Assembly (NCBI RefSeq): GCF_004359965.1
Contig: NZ_SMRQ01000027.1
Span: forward strand, 1 to 51,344
Source of the DNA: Cognatilysobacter segetis
GTDB taxonomy: Bacteria; Pseudomonadota; Gammaproteobacteria; Xanthomonadales; Xanthomonadaceae
Direction of reading: 5' to 3'
Length of the DNA stretch: 51,344 nt
The position numbers and the translations under genes were made by a program. Within the stretch, counting starts at the first letter, position 1, and each line of letters starts with the position of its first letter. Below, piece after piece: positions 17,059-27,931 of this stretch. The notes beneath the pieces were generated by a model, which worked only from the letters and a program-made list of their open reading frames with translations, was not told where the DNA came from and did not search any database.

Positions 17059-19722
17059 TCACACTCCTGCAGCGGCAGTACGTTCCTTTACGAGATCGGG
17101 CACGCCGGCAAGCGCGGACTGGAGGGCGGGACCGTCGTCGCCACCACCCTGCGCCATGTCGGGACGGCCACCGCCCTTGCCGCCGACCTGTCGCGCGACC
17201 ACGCCCAGCAGGTCGCCCGCCTTGACCTGCCCGAGCGCGCGACCGCTGACGCCGGCCACGAGCGCGGCCTTCCCGTCCTGGACGCCCGCGAGGACTACAA
17301 CGGCATCGACCAGCTGTTGCTTTAGCCGATCGACGGCATCGCGCAGGGCCTTGGCATCGAAGCCTTCCAGCCGCGCGGCCACGACGCGGATGCCGTCGAC
17401 GTCGACCGCGCTGGAAGCGAGGTCGGACGTCGCGCCCGAGGCCGCCTTGGCCTTGAGCGATTCGATTTCGCGTTCCAGACGGCGCTGGCGATCGAGCATC
17501 GCGCGCACCTTGTCGGAGACGTCGGCGCGCGACGCCCCGACCAGGCGCGCGGCCTCGTCGAGCCGCTGCAGCTCGGTCGACACGTAGTCGAGCGCGCCCT
17601 GCCCCGTCACCGCTTCGATGCGGCGCACGCCCGCGGACACGCCGCCTTCCGACAGAATCTTGAACAGGCCGATGTCGCCCGTGCGCGATACGTGCGTGCC
17701 GCCGCAGAGTTCGGTGGACGCTTCGCCCATGCGCAGCACGCGCACGCGGTCGCCGTACTTTTCGCCGAACAGCGCGAGTGCGCCGAAGTCGACCGCCTCC
17801 TGCATGCCCATGTGGTGCACGTCGACCGCATGATTGGAGCGGATTTCGGCATTCACCTGGCGCTCGATCTCCGCGAGCTCGGCGGGTGCGATCGGCTGGA
17901 AATGCGAGAAGTCGAAACGCAGGCGGTCCGGCGCCACGAGCGATCCCTTCTGTGCGACATGCTCGCCGAGCACGCGGCGCAGCGCCGCATGCAGCAGGTG
18001 CGTCGCCGAATGATTGAGCACGGTCGCGGCGCGACGCACTGCATCGACGGAGCCCATGAGCCGATCGCCGCGCGACAGGCGGCCAGCCTGCAGCGCGCCG
18101 ACGTGGCCGTGGAACTGCCCGGCGAACTTCAGCGTATCGCGGACGACGAAACGCACGTCTTTCTCGTCGAGCTCGCCCGCGTCGCCCACCTGTCCACCGC
18201 TCTCGGCGTAGAACGGCGTGCGATCGAGGATGACGACCGCTTCGTCGCCGGCCTCGATCGAGTCGACCGGACGTCCGTCCTTGAGAATGGCGAGTACCTG
18301 CAGGCCACCCTCGACGAGCTTCTCGTAGCCGAGGAACTCGGTGGCGGCCATTTGCGCGGCCAGCTCGGCCGGCAGCGTGGTCGCATTGCCGAACTTGCCT
18401 GCGGCGCGCGCGCGGTCCTTCTGCTCGGCCATGAGGCGCTCGTAATCCTCCATCGCCGACGGCTCGAGCTCGGCACCTTCACGCTCGCGCACGATGTCCG
18501 CGATCAGGTCCGGCGGACAGCCGTAGGTGTCGTGCAACTGGAACAGCTGCTCGCCGTCGATGCGACCGCCATTGCGCGCGAGATAGCCCTCCAGGCGCTG
18601 CATGCCGGCGTCGAGCGTCTGCGCGAACGCCGCTTCCTCCGCCTTCAGCGCGCGCTCGACGAGCGCCTGCTTCTGCGCCAGTTCCGGATACGCGTCCGCC
18701 ATCACCTCGACGAGCGGCGCCACCATCTTCCAGAAGGTGCCGTCCGGCGTGAGCCCGTTGAGCTTCCAGATGTGGCGGATCGCGCGACGGATGATGCGGC
18801 GCAGGACGTAGCCCCGGCCCTCGTTCGATGGCAGCACGCCGTCGACGATCAGGAACGAGCACGCGCGGATGTGGTCGGCGATCACGCGCAGCGACTTGTT
18901 GTCGAGGTCGCTGCGGTTCGTGAGTTTCGCGGCGGCGCCGATGAGGTGCCGGAACAGGTCGATCTCGTAGTTGCTGTGCACGTGCTGCAGCACGGCCGCC
19001 ATGCGCTCCAGACCCATGCCGGTGTCGACACACGGCGCGGGCAGCGGTACCAGCGTGCCATCGGGCTGCCGGTCGAACTGCATGAAGACGTTGTTCCAGA
19101 TCTCGATGTAGCGATCGCCGTCCTCGTCCGGCGAGCCGGGCGGGCCGCCGGCAACGTCGGGGCCATGGTCGTAGAAGATCTCGGTGCACGGGCCGCAGGG
19201 GCCGGTGTCGGCCATCTGCCAGAAGTTGTCCGACGCGTACGGTGCGCCCTTGTTGTCGCCGATGCGCACGATGCGATCGACCGGGAGGCCGATCTCGCGA
19301 TGCCAGATGTCGAAGGCCTCGTCGTCGGTGTGGTAGACCGTGACGAGCAGGCGCTCCGGGGACAGCTTCCAGACCCGGGTCAGCAGTTCCCAGGCCCAGG
19401 CGATGGCGTCCTTCTTGAAGTAGTCGCCGAACGACCAGTTGCCCAGCATCTCGAAGAATGTGTGGTGGCGCGCGGTGTAGCCGACCTGGTCGAGGTCGTT
19501 GTGCTTGCCGCCGGCCCGGAGGCAGCGCTGCACGTCGGCCGCGCGTACGTAGCCCGGCTTCTCGCTGCCGAGGAACACGTTTTTGAACTGCACCATGCCC
19601 GAGTTGGTGAACAGCAGCGTCGGGTCATTGTTCGGCACGAGCGGCGCCGAGGGCACGATGGTATGGCCCTTGCTGCGGAAGAACTCGATGAAATCGCTGC
19701 GGATTTCGGACGTCGTTTTCAT
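17059..19722 (-). CDS. alaS: Alanine--tRNA ligase
   Basis: The 887-residue enzyme has the class II aminoacylation core at the N-terminus ([15 protein letters not shown], and [19 protein letters not shown] with motif 1 features). The editing domain has metal ligands His571 and His575 (HSATH) and Cys673 and His677 (CGGTH). The C-Ala domain ends in the glycine-rich [13 protein letters not shown]. It charges tRNA-Ala and clears Ser/Gly mischarging. The ATG at 19722 is chosen over a 23-residue in-frame extension because family members begin there. It lies between recX and csrA on the same strand. Confidence 0.97.
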   Translation of the reverse strand: MKTTSEIRSDFIEFFRSKGHTIVPSAPLVPNNDPTLLFTNSGMVQFKNVFLGSEKPGYVRAADVQRCLRAGGKHNDLDQVGYTARHHTFFEMLGNWSFGDYFKKDAIAWAWELLTRVWKLSPERLLVTVYHTDDEAFDIWHREIGLPVDRIVRIGDNKGAPYASDNFWQMADTGPCGPCTEIFYDHGPDVAGGPPGSPDEDGDRYIEIWNNVFMQFDRQPDGTLVPLPAPCVDTGMGLERMAAVLQHVHSNYEIDLFRHLIGAAAKLTNRSDLDNKSLRVIADHIRACSFLIVDGVLPSNEGRGYVLRRIIRRAIRHIWKLNGLTPDGTFWKMVAPLVEVMADAYPELAQKQALVERALKAEEAAFAQTLDAGMQRLEGYLARNGGRIDGEQLFQLHDTYGCPPDLIADIVREREGAELEPSAMEDYERLMAEQKDRARAAGKFGNATTLPAELAAQMAATEFLGYEKLVEGGLQVLAILKDGRPVDSIEAGDEAVVILDRTPFYAESGGQVGDAGELDEKDVRFVVRDTLKFAGQFHGHVGALQAGRLSRGDRLMGSVDAVRRAATVLNHSATHLLHAALRRVLGEHVAQKGSLVAPDRLRFDFSHFQPIAPAELAEIERQVNAEIRSNHAVDVHHMGMQEAVDFGALALFGEKYGDRVRVLRMGEASTELCGGTHVSRTGDIGLFKILSEGGVSAGVRRIEAVTGQGALDYVSTELQRLDEAARLVGASRADVSDKVRAMLDRQRRLEREIESLKAKAASGATSDLASSAVDVDGIRVVAARLEGFDAKALRDAVDRLKQQLVDAVVVLAGVQDGKAALVAGVSGRALGQVKAGDLLGVVARQVGGKGGGRPDMAQGGGDDGPALQSALAGVPDLVKERTAAAGV

Positions 19723-19848
19723 GCGGGGATCGCGATTCGGAAGTGGCGACGGGCAGCCGCACGACCGCCGGTCGGCGGCAGGGGCGCTCATGTGGACCCC
19801 GAAGAGTAACAGGCGGGGCGCTGGCCGATGCGGACGCGAATGGACCGC

Positions 19849-20736
19849 TCAGTCGTCGGCGCCGGACCGAACCGCGGCGCGCACGACGTCCCCGGGAAAA
19901 CCGCGCCGGATCAGAAAGTCGGATGCCTTGCGTTCACGCTGCCGCGCGTCGTCGACCCGCGCGAAGCGTCGGGCGACCAGGTCGCGGGCGATTTCGACCC
20001 AATCGCCGTCGAAATCATCGAGGGCCGCCTGCCGCACCTCGGCCGGGAGGTCATGGGTGCCGAGCTCGGCCCGGATATGTAGCGGCCCGTACCCGGTGGA
20101 CGCGCGACTGCGGACGAGGCTTTCGGCGAAGCGCGCGTCGTCCTGCCAGCCTGCGCCGGCGAGTTTGTCGACGGCCGCTTCCACCTCGCCCGCGTCGACG
20201 CCGCGCTGGACGAGCTTGCGCACGAGTTCCTTCCGGGAATGCTCGCGGCGGGTGAGCAGCCCGAGCGCGCGCTGAAGCGCCGTCGCCGGCTTGCGCTCGC
20301 GCTTGGGCCGCCTGCGTGTGTCGCTCTCGTTTCCGAACAGGCTCTCGTAGGCGGGGCCCGCATCGGCCTCCAGCGGGGCGGATGCCGCCGGAGGATGGAT
20401 GTCGCGGGCCGCGCCGGGCGCTGGCGCCGGGGTCGCATCGACCGACCGGTCGCATCGAGCGGGCTCAAGGGTTGCCGCCGGCCGCCCCGGTTTGCCTGGC
20501 CCGGACGCCGTTGTGGGAACGTTGAGGGCTCCGCTCGTCGAGGACCGCCGCTTGCCCTGCGGCAAACGCCGCGCGGTGGACTGCGCGGCGTCCGGAAAAT
20601 CGTCGACCGAGAACAGGTCCGACAGACGCACGATGCCCTGCGGCGTGTCCGATCCGCCGGATCGCGGAAACGACTCGGCCCCGGGCGCATCGCCCGGGGC
20701 CGACTCGTGATCACGTGGGGGGCGTGTCGGTGACAT
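19849..20736 (-). CDS. recX: Regulatory protein RecX with a long N-terminal extension
   Basis: Residues ~151-295 are a normal RecX, with three-helix repeats ([53 protein letters not shown]). RecX binds RecA filaments and limits their growth. The start at 20736 is only 8 bases after the recA stop, so coupling supports it. Residues 1-150 are Pro/Ala/Ser-rich and probably disordered, apart from a hydrophobic patch around [14 protein letters not shown] (34-47). Typical RecX has about 150-165 residues, so the extension almost doubles the protein. A shorter protein from an internal GTG or TTG is possible but none has a clear ribosome binding site. Confidence 0.88.
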   Translation of the reverse strand: MSPTRPPRDHESAPGDAPGAESFPRSGGSDTPQGIVRLSDLFSVDDFPDAAQSTARRLPQGKRRSSTSGALNVPTTASGPGKPGRPAATLEPARCDRSVDATPAPAPGAARDIHPPAASAPLEADAGPAYESLFGNESDTRRRPKRERKPATALQRALGLLTRREHSRKELVRKLVQRGVDAGEVEAAVDKLAGAGWQDDARFAESLVRSRASTGYGPLHIRAELGTHDLPAEVRQAALDDFDGDWVEIARDLVARRFARVDDARQRERKASDFLIRRGFPGDVVRAAVRSGADD

Positions 20737-20744
20737 CGTTCCGA

Positions 20745-21773
<1,029 letters not shown>

Positions 21774-21934
21774 TGACGGGTTCCTGGTGTTCATAGGTGT
21801 AGGGAGATTCTCGGGGCCGGACATCGCAGGGGTTGAGACGATGGCATCGGCAGCTGAACTCTGCGACGAACGGCCGGCACGCGCCGTCGGACGTGCGCTG
21901 CGGCGGGTGTCGGAATTACCCGAATCGCCGCGCT

Positions 21935-22558
21935 TCAACGGTTCGGCCGCACGAGGCCGCAGTAGAGGCCTTCGATCGCGAAGTCCTGGTCCGGCAGCAC
22001 GTCGATGGGCGCGAAATCGGGATTGCGCGGCAGCAGGCGGATGCGGTCCTTCGCGATCTTCAGCAGCTTCACGGTGATCGCGTCATCGACGCGCGCCACG
22101 ACGATCTGTCCGGAGCGCGCTTCGTTCGTGCGGTGCACGCCGATCAGGTCGCCGTCGAAGATGCCTTCGTCGCGCATCGAGTCGCCCTTGACGCGCAGCA
22201 GGTAATCCGGCGCCGGTGCGAACAGGTTCTTGTCGAGCAGCACCATGTCGTCGGAGCCGATGTCGGCGCCGATCGGCAGGCCCGCGGCGACCTGGCCGAG
22301 CACCGGCAGGTGCAGCATGTCGTTCGCATTCGACGCGGGCCCGTTGGGCGTGGCGACGAGCCGGATGCCGCGCGCCTGGCCGGGTACCCGGCGGATCGCG
22401 CCCGCCTGCTCGAGGGCCTGCAGGTGATACTGCGCGGCGCGGACGCTGCTGAAGCCGAAGACCTGGGCGATCTCCGTCTGCGACGGCGGCACGCCGTCGG
22501 CCTCGATGCGCTCGGCGATCATTTCGAGGATCGCCTGCTGGGTGTCGGTCAGGTTCAT
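21935..22558 (-). CDS. lexA: SOS repressor LexA
   Basis: The 207-residue repressor has the winged helix with recognition segment [21 protein letters not shown] (about 26-46), the scissile Ala92-Gly93 bond in VAAGLP, catalytic Ser127 (GDSMRD) and Lys164 (ITVKLL). It binds SOS operators and is inactivated by RecA-stimulated self-cleavage. The ATG at 22558 ([11 protein letters not shown]) matches family starts. A perfect LexA box touches this start codon and no Shine-Dalgarno sequence is possible in the predicted mRNA leader, so leaderless translation is likely. Order is cinA, lexA, recA, recX. Confidence 0.96.
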   Translation of the reverse strand: MNLTDTQQAILEMIAERIEADGVPPSQTEIAQVFGFSSVRAAQYHLQALEQAGAIRRVPGQARGIRLVATPNGPASNANDMLHLPVLGQVAAGLPIGADIGSDDMVLLDKNLFAPAPDYLLRVKGDSMRDEGIFDGDLIGVHRTNEARSGQIVVARVDDAITVKLLKIAKDRIRLLPRNPDFAPIDVLPDQDFAIEGLYCGLVRPNR

Positions 22559-22576
22559 TAGTAGCAATACTACTAA
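22558..22576. promoter_or_regulatory. LexA operator (SOS box)
   Basis: TTAGTAGCAATACTACTAA is a perfect 7-bp palindrome (TTAGTAG / CTACTAA) around a 5-base centre. It matches the Xanthomonas LexA motif TTAGTAGTAATACTACTAA at 18 of 19 positions. It covers the predicted -10 region of lexA and includes the first base of its start codon. Confidence 0.93.
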
Positions 22577-22594
22577 CCCGGGCCGTGACCGCAA
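22567..22594 (-). promoter_or_regulatory. Predicted lexA promoter (leaderless transcript)
   Basis: On the minus strand TTGCGG (22589-22594) and TAGTAT (22567-22572) are 16 bases apart. The -10 lies inside the LexA box. Only 8 bases separate the -10 from the ATG at 22558, so transcription should start within 0-2 bases of the start codon. Confidence 0.55.
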
Positions 22595-22603
22595 GACCGT
22601 TCG

Positions 22604-23101
22604 TCAGGCCGCCAGCTCGATGAGGCCGCGGAGGGCGGTCGCGACCGTCTGCCGCCGGACCGCGTCCCGGTCGCCGTCGAAATGGTGGACGGTCGCCTGC
22701 GGGTAGCCGCCGCGCCGTTTCCAGCCGATCCAGACCGTACCGACCGGCTTGTCGGCCGTCCCGCCGCCCGGCCCGGCGATGCCGGTGACGGCCACCGCGA
22801 GCGTCGCAGCGGAGTGCACGAGGGCCCCGGAGACCATCTCGACGACGGTTTCGCGGCTGACGGCGCCATGCGCCTCCAGCGTGTGCGGGTTCACCCCGAG
22901 CAACGCCTGCTTGGCCTCGTAGCTGTAGACCACCATGCCGCAGTCGAACCAGGCGGACGAACCGGCGAGGTCAGTCAGCGTCTTGGCGATCCAGCCGCCC
23001 GTGCAGCTCTCGGCGGTGACCACGGTGAGGTGCTGGGCGAGCGCGGCGCTCGCGAGGGTCTCGCCGAGGCGGCGGAGGTCGTCGTCGGTGGGCGGGTGCA
23101 T
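22604..23101 (-). CDS. pncC: CinA C-terminal family nicotinamide-nucleotide amidase
   Basis: The 165-residue stand-alone CinA_C domain has the catalytic-serine region [23 protein letters not shown], a [16 protein letters not shown] segment and [22 protein letters not shown], all highly conserved. It hydrolyses NMN to nicotinate mononucleotide plus ammonia in pyridine nucleotide salvage. It lies 45 bases upstream of lexA, with the LexA box in the gap, and faces mutS divergently. The ATG at 23101 is preferred to an in-frame start 8 codons upstream. Confidence 0.93.
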   Translation of the reverse strand: MHPPTDDDLRRLGETLASAALAQHLTVVTAESCTGGWIAKTLTDLAGSSAWFDCGMVVYSYEAKQALLGVNPHTLEAHGAVSRETVVEMVSGALVHSAATLAVAVTGIAGPGGGTADKPVGTVWIGWKRRGGYPQATVHHFDGDRDAVRRQTVATALRGLIELAA

Positions 23102-23175
23102 CCGGCCATTATGGCCGCGCGGCATACTGTCGCCCCGCCGGTGACCCTGCCCGGCCCGCCCGACCGAACCCGCCC

Positions 23176-25779
23176 GTGCCCGACGCCAGCGCCGACGTCC
23201 GCCCCGCCGACGCCCACACCCCGCTCATGCGCCAGTTCTTCGCCTGCAAGGCGGAGCATCCGGACGTGCTGCTGTTCTTCCGCATGGGCGACTTCTACGA
23301 GCTCTTCTACGACGACGCCCGCAAGGCCGCGCGCCTGCTCGACATCACGCTGACCCAGCGCGGCGCATCGGCCGGCCAGCCGATCCCGATGTGCGGCGTG
23401 CCGCACCACTCCGCCGAGAGCTATCTGGCGCGCCTCGTCGCGCTCGGCGAGTCGGTCGCCATCTGCGAGCAGATCGGTGATCCGGCGCTGGCCAAGGGCC
23501 TCGTGGAACGCAAGGTCGTCCGTATCGTCACGCCCGGCACGGTGACCGACGAGGCGCTGCTCGACCAGCGCCGCGACACGCTGCTGCTCGCCGTCGCGCG
23601 CGGGAAGAACGGCTGGGGCCTGGCCTGGGCCGACCTCGCCGCGGGGCGCTTCCTGTGCAACGAGGTCGCGAACGAGGACCAGCTCGAGGCGGAGATCGCG
23701 CGCCTGGATCCGGCCGAAGTGCTGTGTCCCGACGAAGACCCCCTGCCCGCCTGCATCAGCACGCGCACCGGCCTGCGTCGCCGCGCGCCGTGGCTGTTCG
23801 ACGTCGACGGCGGCCGTCGCCACCTGCTGCGTTTCTTCGCGGTGCACGACCTCTCGGGCTTCGGCCTCGACGATCGACCGCTTGCGATCGCCGCGGCCGC
23901 GGCGCTGCTGGGCTACGTCGAGGAGACGCAGAAGCAGCGGCGTCCCCACCTCACCTCGATCGCCGTCGAGTCCGGCGATGGCGCGATCGCCATGAACGCG
24001 GCAACGCGCCGCCATCTGGAACTCGACACCCGCGTGGACGGCGACACCCGCCATACGCTGCTCGGCGTGCTCGACACCACGGTGACGCCCATGGGCGGCC
24101 GCCTGCTGCGGCGCTGGCTGCACAGGCCGCTGCGCGACCGCACCGTGCTGCGGCTGCGCCACGATGCGGTGGCCACGCTCGGCGACGCCCGCGCGACGGA
24201 TGACCTGCGCGAGCGGCTGCACGCGGTCGGCGACGTGGAACGCATCCTCGCGCGTGTCGCCCTGCGGAGCGCGCGCCCGCGCGATCTGTCGACGCTGCGC
24301 GACGCGCTCGCGATGCTGCCGTCGCTGCGCGACCTGCTCGCCCCGCTCGACTCGCCGCGCCTGCTCGCGCTTCGTGCCTCGCTCGGCGAGCACGATGCGA
24401 CGGCCGCGCATCTCGCCGAAGCCATCGTCCCGCATCCGCCGGTGCTCGCGCGCGACGGCGGCGTCTTCGCCGATGGATACGACGCTGAGCTCGACGAGCT
24501 GCGCCGGCTCTCGACCAACGCCGACCAGTTCCTGGTCGATCTCGAGGCTCGCGAGCGCGAGGCCAGCGGCATTCCGACGCTCAAGGTCGGCTACAACCGC
24601 GTCCACGGGTACTACATCGAGATCAGCAAGGCTCAGGCCTCGCGCGCGCCGACGCATTACACGCGTCGCCAGACGCTGACCGGCGCCGAGCGCTACATCA
24701 CCGACGAGCTGAAGCAGTTCGAGGACAGGGTGCTCAGCGCACGCGAGCGTTCCCTCTCGCGCGAACGCTTGCTGTACGAGCGGTTGCTCGATGCGCTCAA
24801 TGAGCGGCTGGAGCCGTTGAAGCAATGCGCCGCCGCGCTGGCCGAGCTCGACGTGCTGGCGGCGTTCGCCGAGCGTGCGCAGATGCTGGACTGGTCGAAG
24901 CCCGAGCTTGCCGAGTTTGCGGGCATCCGTATCGAGCGCGGCCGGCATCCGGTCGTCGAGGCCGTGCGCGATGCACCGTTCGAGCCCAACGATCTGATCC
25001 TCGACTGCGCGCCGGGCCACGTCGGCCGCCGCATGCTGGTCATCACCGGCCCGAACATGGGCGGCAAGTCGACGTACATGCGGCAGAACGCGCTCATCGT
25101 TCTGCTCGCGCACATCGGCAGCTTCGTGCCCGCAGCCGTCGCGGTGATCGGTCCGATCGACCGGATCCTGACGCGCATCGGCGCGGGCGACGACCTGGCC
25201 CGCGGGCAGTCGACCTTCATGGTCGAGATGGCGGAGACGAGTTACATCCTCCACCACGCGACGAGCGAGTCGCTGGTGCTGATGGACGAAATCGGCCGCG
25301 GCACCTCCACCTACGACGGCCTGGCGCTGGCCGAGGCCTGCGCGCGGCACCTCGCGGGCGTCAATCGCGCCTACACGTTGTTCGCGACGCACTACTTCGA
25401 GCTCACGCGCCTCGCCGAGCCCGGCAGCGGCATCGCCAACGTGCACCTCGATGCGGTCGAACATGGCGACCGGCTGGTCTTCATGCACGCCGTCAAGGAC
25501 GGCCCGGCCGATCGCAGTTTCGGCCTGCAGGTCGCCGCGCTCGCGGGCCTGCCGAAAACGGTGGTGTCGCAGGCGCGCGCGCGCCTCGCGGAACTCGAAC
25601 AGCAGCGCCCGGTCGACCCGCGCGCACCGATCACGTCCGAGACGCTCGACGCGCCTCAGCAGTTCGGCCTGTTCCCGCCCAGCGCCGCCGCGCTCGACGC
25701 GCTCGCCGGGATCGATCCCGACGAACTGTCGCCCAAACAGGCGCTCGAAGCGCTCTACCGGCTCAAGTCGCTCGCCTGA
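23176..25779 (+). CDS. mutS: DNA mismatch repair protein MutS
   Basis: The 867-residue protein has the mismatch-reading [15 protein letters not shown] (Phe-x-Glu) near residue 35-50, Walker [10 protein letters not shown] at 625-633, and the ABC signature/Walker B region [19 protein letters not shown]. The C-terminal dimer helices are present too ([17 protein letters not shown]). It recognises mismatches and recruits MutL. Translation begins at a GTG (23176), and no ATG fits before the conserved [16 protein letters not shown]. It is divergent from pncC and its stop is 3 bases from the convergent TMEM175-like gene. Confidence 0.97.
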   Translation: MPDASADVRPADAHTPLMRQFFACKAEHPDVLLFFRMGDFYELFYDDARKAARLLDITLTQRGASAGQPIPMCGVPHHSAESYLARLVALGESVAICEQIGDPALAKGLVERKVVRIVTPGTVTDEALLDQRRDTLLLAVARGKNGWGLAWADLAAGRFLCNEVANEDQLEAEIARLDPAEVLCPDEDPLPACISTRTGLRRRAPWLFDVDGGRRHLLRFFAVHDLSGFGLDDRPLAIAAAAALLGYVEETQKQRRPHLTSIAVESGDGAIAMNAATRRHLELDTRVDGDTRHTLLGVLDTTVTPMGGRLLRRWLHRPLRDRTVLRLRHDAVATLGDARATDDLRERLHAVGDVERILARVALRSARPRDLSTLRDALAMLPSLRDLLAPLDSPRLLALRASLGEHDATAAHLAEAIVPHPPVLARDGGVFADGYDAELDELRRLSTNADQFLVDLEAREREASGIPTLKVGYNRVHGYYIEISKAQASRAPTHYTRRQTLTGAERYITDELKQFEDRVLSARERSLSRERLLYERLLDALNERLEPLKQCAAALAELDVLAAFAERAQMLDWSKPELAEFAGIRIERGRHPVVEAVRDAPFEPNDLILDCAPGHVGRRMLVITGPNMGGKSTYMRQNALIVLLAHIGSFVPAAVAVIGPIDRILTRIGAGDDLARGQSTFMVEMAETSYILHHATSESLVLMDEIGRGTSTYDGLALAEACARHLAGVNRAYTLFATHYFELTRLAEPGSGIANVHLDAVEHGDRLVFMHAVKDGPADRSFGLQVAALAGLPKTVVSQARARLAELEQQRPVDPRAPITSETLDAPQQFGLFPPSAAALDALAGIDPDELSPKQALEALYRLKSLA

Positions 25780-25782
25780 TCG

Positions 25783-26412
25783 TCAGGCCGGCGCACCCGG
25801 CGCCCCAGCGCGACGCGGGCGGCAGAACAGCTGCCGCCACAGCGGCAGCGTGCCCATGCCGAGCGGGCCGAGGAACGGTTCGAACTGGGCGATGCCGAGC
25901 GAGACGAGCGAGGCGCAGATCGTGCTGATGCCGCGGCCGCGCACGTAGCGGATGTCGTCGCCCGTCGTCTCCGCCGATCGCATCGCAGGGCTGGTCGCCA
26001 GCGTGTTGACGCGCAGGTTCAGCAGCGACGTCAGCAGCATCCAGCCCCAGTACAGCGACGCGGGGACGCGGGCGCCCGGATAGTCCGCCATGAACGCGGT
26101 GAGGAAGGGCATGAACGCGATGGTGCCGAGCAGCATCAGGTTCCACCCGACGATCCGCGGCGAATGGCGGGCCGCGTGCGAGAACGCGCGATGGTGGCCC
26201 ATCCAGAACGCGCCGATGACGCCGAAGCTGACGAAGAAGCCCACCAGGTTTGGCACCAGTCCGGCTAGCGCGCGCCAGAACTCGACGTCGCCCGCGCCGT
26301 GCGCGACCTCCGGCACCCGGACCTCGATCACCAGCAAGGTGATCGCGATGGCGAACACCGCGTCCGAGAAGAACACGATCCGCTCCAGCGGATGATCGAC
26401 GACGTCCTTCAT
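25783..26412 (-). CDS. TMEM175-family (DUF1211) membrane protein
   Basis: The 209-residue protein has the family signature RIVFFSDAVFAIAITLLVIEV at the first membrane helix (about residues 11-31), with the FSD motif that lines the pore in TMEM175 potassium channels. Further hydrophobic segments follow at roughly 45-70, 80-105, 110-130 and 160-185. Bacterial members are tetrameric cation channels in the inner membrane. The physiological role here is unknown. The ATG at 26412 begins MKDVVDHPLERI, and upstream in-frame sequence is not family-like. It converges on mutS. Confidence 0.82.
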   Translation of the reverse strand: MKDVVDHPLERIVFFSDAVFAIAITLLVIEVRVPEVAHGAGDVEFWRALAGLVPNLVGFFVSFGVIGAFWMGHHRAFSHAARHSPRIVGWNLMLLGTIAFMPFLTAFMADYPGARVPASLYWGWMLLTSLLNLRVNTLATSPAMRSAETTGDDIRYVRGRGISTICASLVSLGIAQFEPFLGPLGMGTLPLWRQLFCRPRRAGAPGAPA

Positions 26413-26442
26413 TGTTTTTCCCCCGTTTGCGGCGATTGTTCC

Positions 26443-26471
26443 GGCACGGCCCGCCGCCGGCAAGCCGTGCC
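26443..26471. repeat. Inverted repeat in the TMEM175/DUF3606 divergent gap
   Basis: GGCACGGC (26443-26450) and GCCGTGCC (26464-26471) are perfect 8-bp arms with a 13-base loop. They lie in the 181-base gap between the two divergent genes, 31 bases upstream of the TMEM175-like start. No T run follows, so it is not an obvious terminator. It could be an operator or a chance GC-rich repeat. Confidence 0.35.
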
Positions 26472-26593
26472 TCGCGCCGGACATCGTTGGCGAACGACTC
26501 CTCGGCCACGCCGCGGACATCGGGTCGGCCCGCCGCGTTGTCGCCGCGCGCACGCCGGGCCTGATTCGATCCTGCGCACTGCCGGAGGACCGC

Positions 26594-26764
26594 ATGAGCC
26601 ATCGAGTTCCGAACGATTCCGAACGCGTCAACGTCAACGACGATGTCGAGCTCGCGTTCTGGTGCCGCGAGTTGCAGACGGACGCTGCGACCCTGCGGGA
26701 CGCCGTCAGCGCGGTCGGTGTCGAGGTCGCGAACGTGCGCATGCACCTCGGCCAGACGCGCTAG
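26594..26764 (+). CDS. Small DUF3606 protein
   Basis: This 56-residue gene has a GGAGG ribosome binding site six bases before its ATG. The sequence runs from RVNVNDDVELAFWCREL to LRDAVSAVGVEVANVRMHL. This is the DUF3606 pattern: an INVNEDYEVRYW-like start, then a predicted helical AVxxVGxxVxxVRxHL end. The small proteins of this family have no known function. It is followed after 63 bases by the DUF937/EF-hand gene on the same strand. Confidence 0.8.
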   Translation: MSHRVPNDSERVNVNDDVELAFWCRELQTDAATLRDAVSAVGVEVANVRMHLGQTR

Positions 26765-26827
26765 GCGGCCGTCACGGCTCGTCGATCCGGTGCGTGGCTG
26801 ACTTGACGCGTTTTCCGGAGAACCGCC

Positions 26828-27475
26828 ATGAACGCTCCCTTGTTCGACGACCTTCTCGACCAGCTGCGCGGAGCGCCGACGCAGCAGATGTCGCAACGAC
26901 TGGGCCTGTCGCCCGAAAGCACGATGCAGGCGGTCGCGACCGCGCTGCCGATGCTGCTGGGCGCGCTGCACCGCAATGCGCAGGCCGAGCCCGGCGCGCG
27001 CTCGCTCCTGTCGGCGCTTGAGGTGGACCATCGCGGCATCGATCCCGCCAATGCGCTCGGCACCGCGCTCGCGGGCGGCGGATCGGGCGCGGGCATCCTC
27101 GGCCACGTGTTCGGTACGCGTCAGCCTGTCGCGGCCGAAGCGGTGTCGAACGCGACCGGGCTCGGACCGGATCGCGCCGGCATGCTGCTGCGGCTTCTCG
27201 CGCCGGTGGTGATGGCCTACCTCGCGCGCCGGCTGTTCACGCCCCGCGAGGCCGACGGTCCGACGACGCCACAGCCGTCCCCCGACGGGCTGCGCACCGC
27301 ACTGGGCGAGGAGGTCACGACATTGCGCGAGCGCGGCAACGTGCATCCGGCGCTGCTGTCGGTCCTCGATCGCGATCGCGACGGTGACGTCGACCTGCAG
27401 GATTTCACCGGCGCAGCCGCGACGCCGCTCGCCACGCAGACCGCGGAAATGCGCAGCCCGCGACCGCTGCTCTGA
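26828..27475 (+). CDS. DUF937 (YidB-like) protein with a C-terminal EF-hand-like motif
   Basis: The 215-residue protein has a DUF937-type region (about 1-140). It includes LLDQLRGAPTQQMSQRLGL, a SALPxLLGAL-like segment (ATALPMLLGALHRNA), a Gly-rich LAGGGSGAGILGHVFG, and a second helical repeat ending LLAPVVMAYLARRLF. Near the C-terminus LLSVLDRDRDGDVDLQDF (about 178-195) is a good EF-hand calcium-binding loop, DxDxDGDxDxxD. No signal peptide is evident. Function is unknown. The preceding gene, a DUF3606 protein, is on the same strand. Confidence 0.75.
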   Translation: MNAPLFDDLLDQLRGAPTQQMSQRLGLSPESTMQAVATALPMLLGALHRNAQAEPGARSLLSALEVDHRGIDPANALGTALAGGGSGAGILGHVFGTRQPVAAEAVSNATGLGPDRAGMLLRLLAPVVMAYLARRLFTPREADGPTTPQPSPDGLRTALGEEVTTLRERGNVHPALLSVLDRDRDGDVDLQDFTGAAATPLATQTAEMRSPRPLL

Positions 27476-27489
27476 CGCGTCGCGACGCC

Positions 27490-27888
27490 TCAGGCGGCGT
27501 CGATGTCGCCGAGCGCTCGGATCAAACGGCGCGCGCGCTTGTCGGGTCGCTGCTCCGGCGGCCTGAAGCCGTCGCGCTGGGCGGCGCGCATCGCCCTCGC
27601 CTCCTCGCGTCGTTTAGTCGACGCCTCGGTCTCCGCATACAGCGCCTGCGCGACGCTCGCCGGGCCGCGTACGTCGCTCAGCGCCAGCACGTCGATCTCG
27701 AACCTTTCATCGCCGCGCACGACGACCAGGCGGTCGGCCACGCGGACCGCGCGGGAGGCCTTGGCGCGCTGGCCATCGACCTCGACGCGCCCGGTTTCGA
27801 TGGCCTGCTTGGCCAGCGAGCGCGTCTTGAAGAAGCGGGCGGCCCAGAGCCACAGGTCGAGGCGAACGGAAGTGGGGGTTTCGGTCAT
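27490..27888 (-). CDS. hslR: S4-domain RNA-binding protein, HslR (heat shock protein 15) family
   Basis: The 132-residue protein has a single S4 domain: VRLDLWLWAARFFKTRSLAKQAIETGRVEVDGQ...KASRAVRVADRLVV at about residues 8-58. A basic helical tail ending in RPDKRARRLIRALGDI follows. HslR binds free 50S subunits carrying nascent chains after heat shock, in E. coli. The ATG at 27888 is selected, and the in-frame upstream region belongs to the Mut7-C gene in another frame. It lies 43 bases downstream of the Mut7-C gene. Confidence 0.85.
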   Translation of the reverse strand: MTETPTSVRLDLWLWAARFFKTRSLAKQAIETGRVEVDGQRAKASRAVRVADRLVVVRGDERFEIDVLALSDVRGPASVAQALYAETEASTKRREEARAMRAAQRDGFRPPEQRPDKRARRLIRALGDIDAA

Positions 27889-27931
27889 CGGAAGCAGGAG
27901 AGGTGGAAGCGGGAGCATGCCGCGCCCCGGC

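Noticed and set aside
21774-21934. LexA box upstream of recA
   Set aside because: No TTAGTAG-N5-CTACTAA-like palindrome is visible in the gap.
22594-22594. Longer LexA starting at an upstream TTG
   Set aside because: The added residues lie across the LexA operator and promoter, and family members begin at the MNLTDTQQ position.
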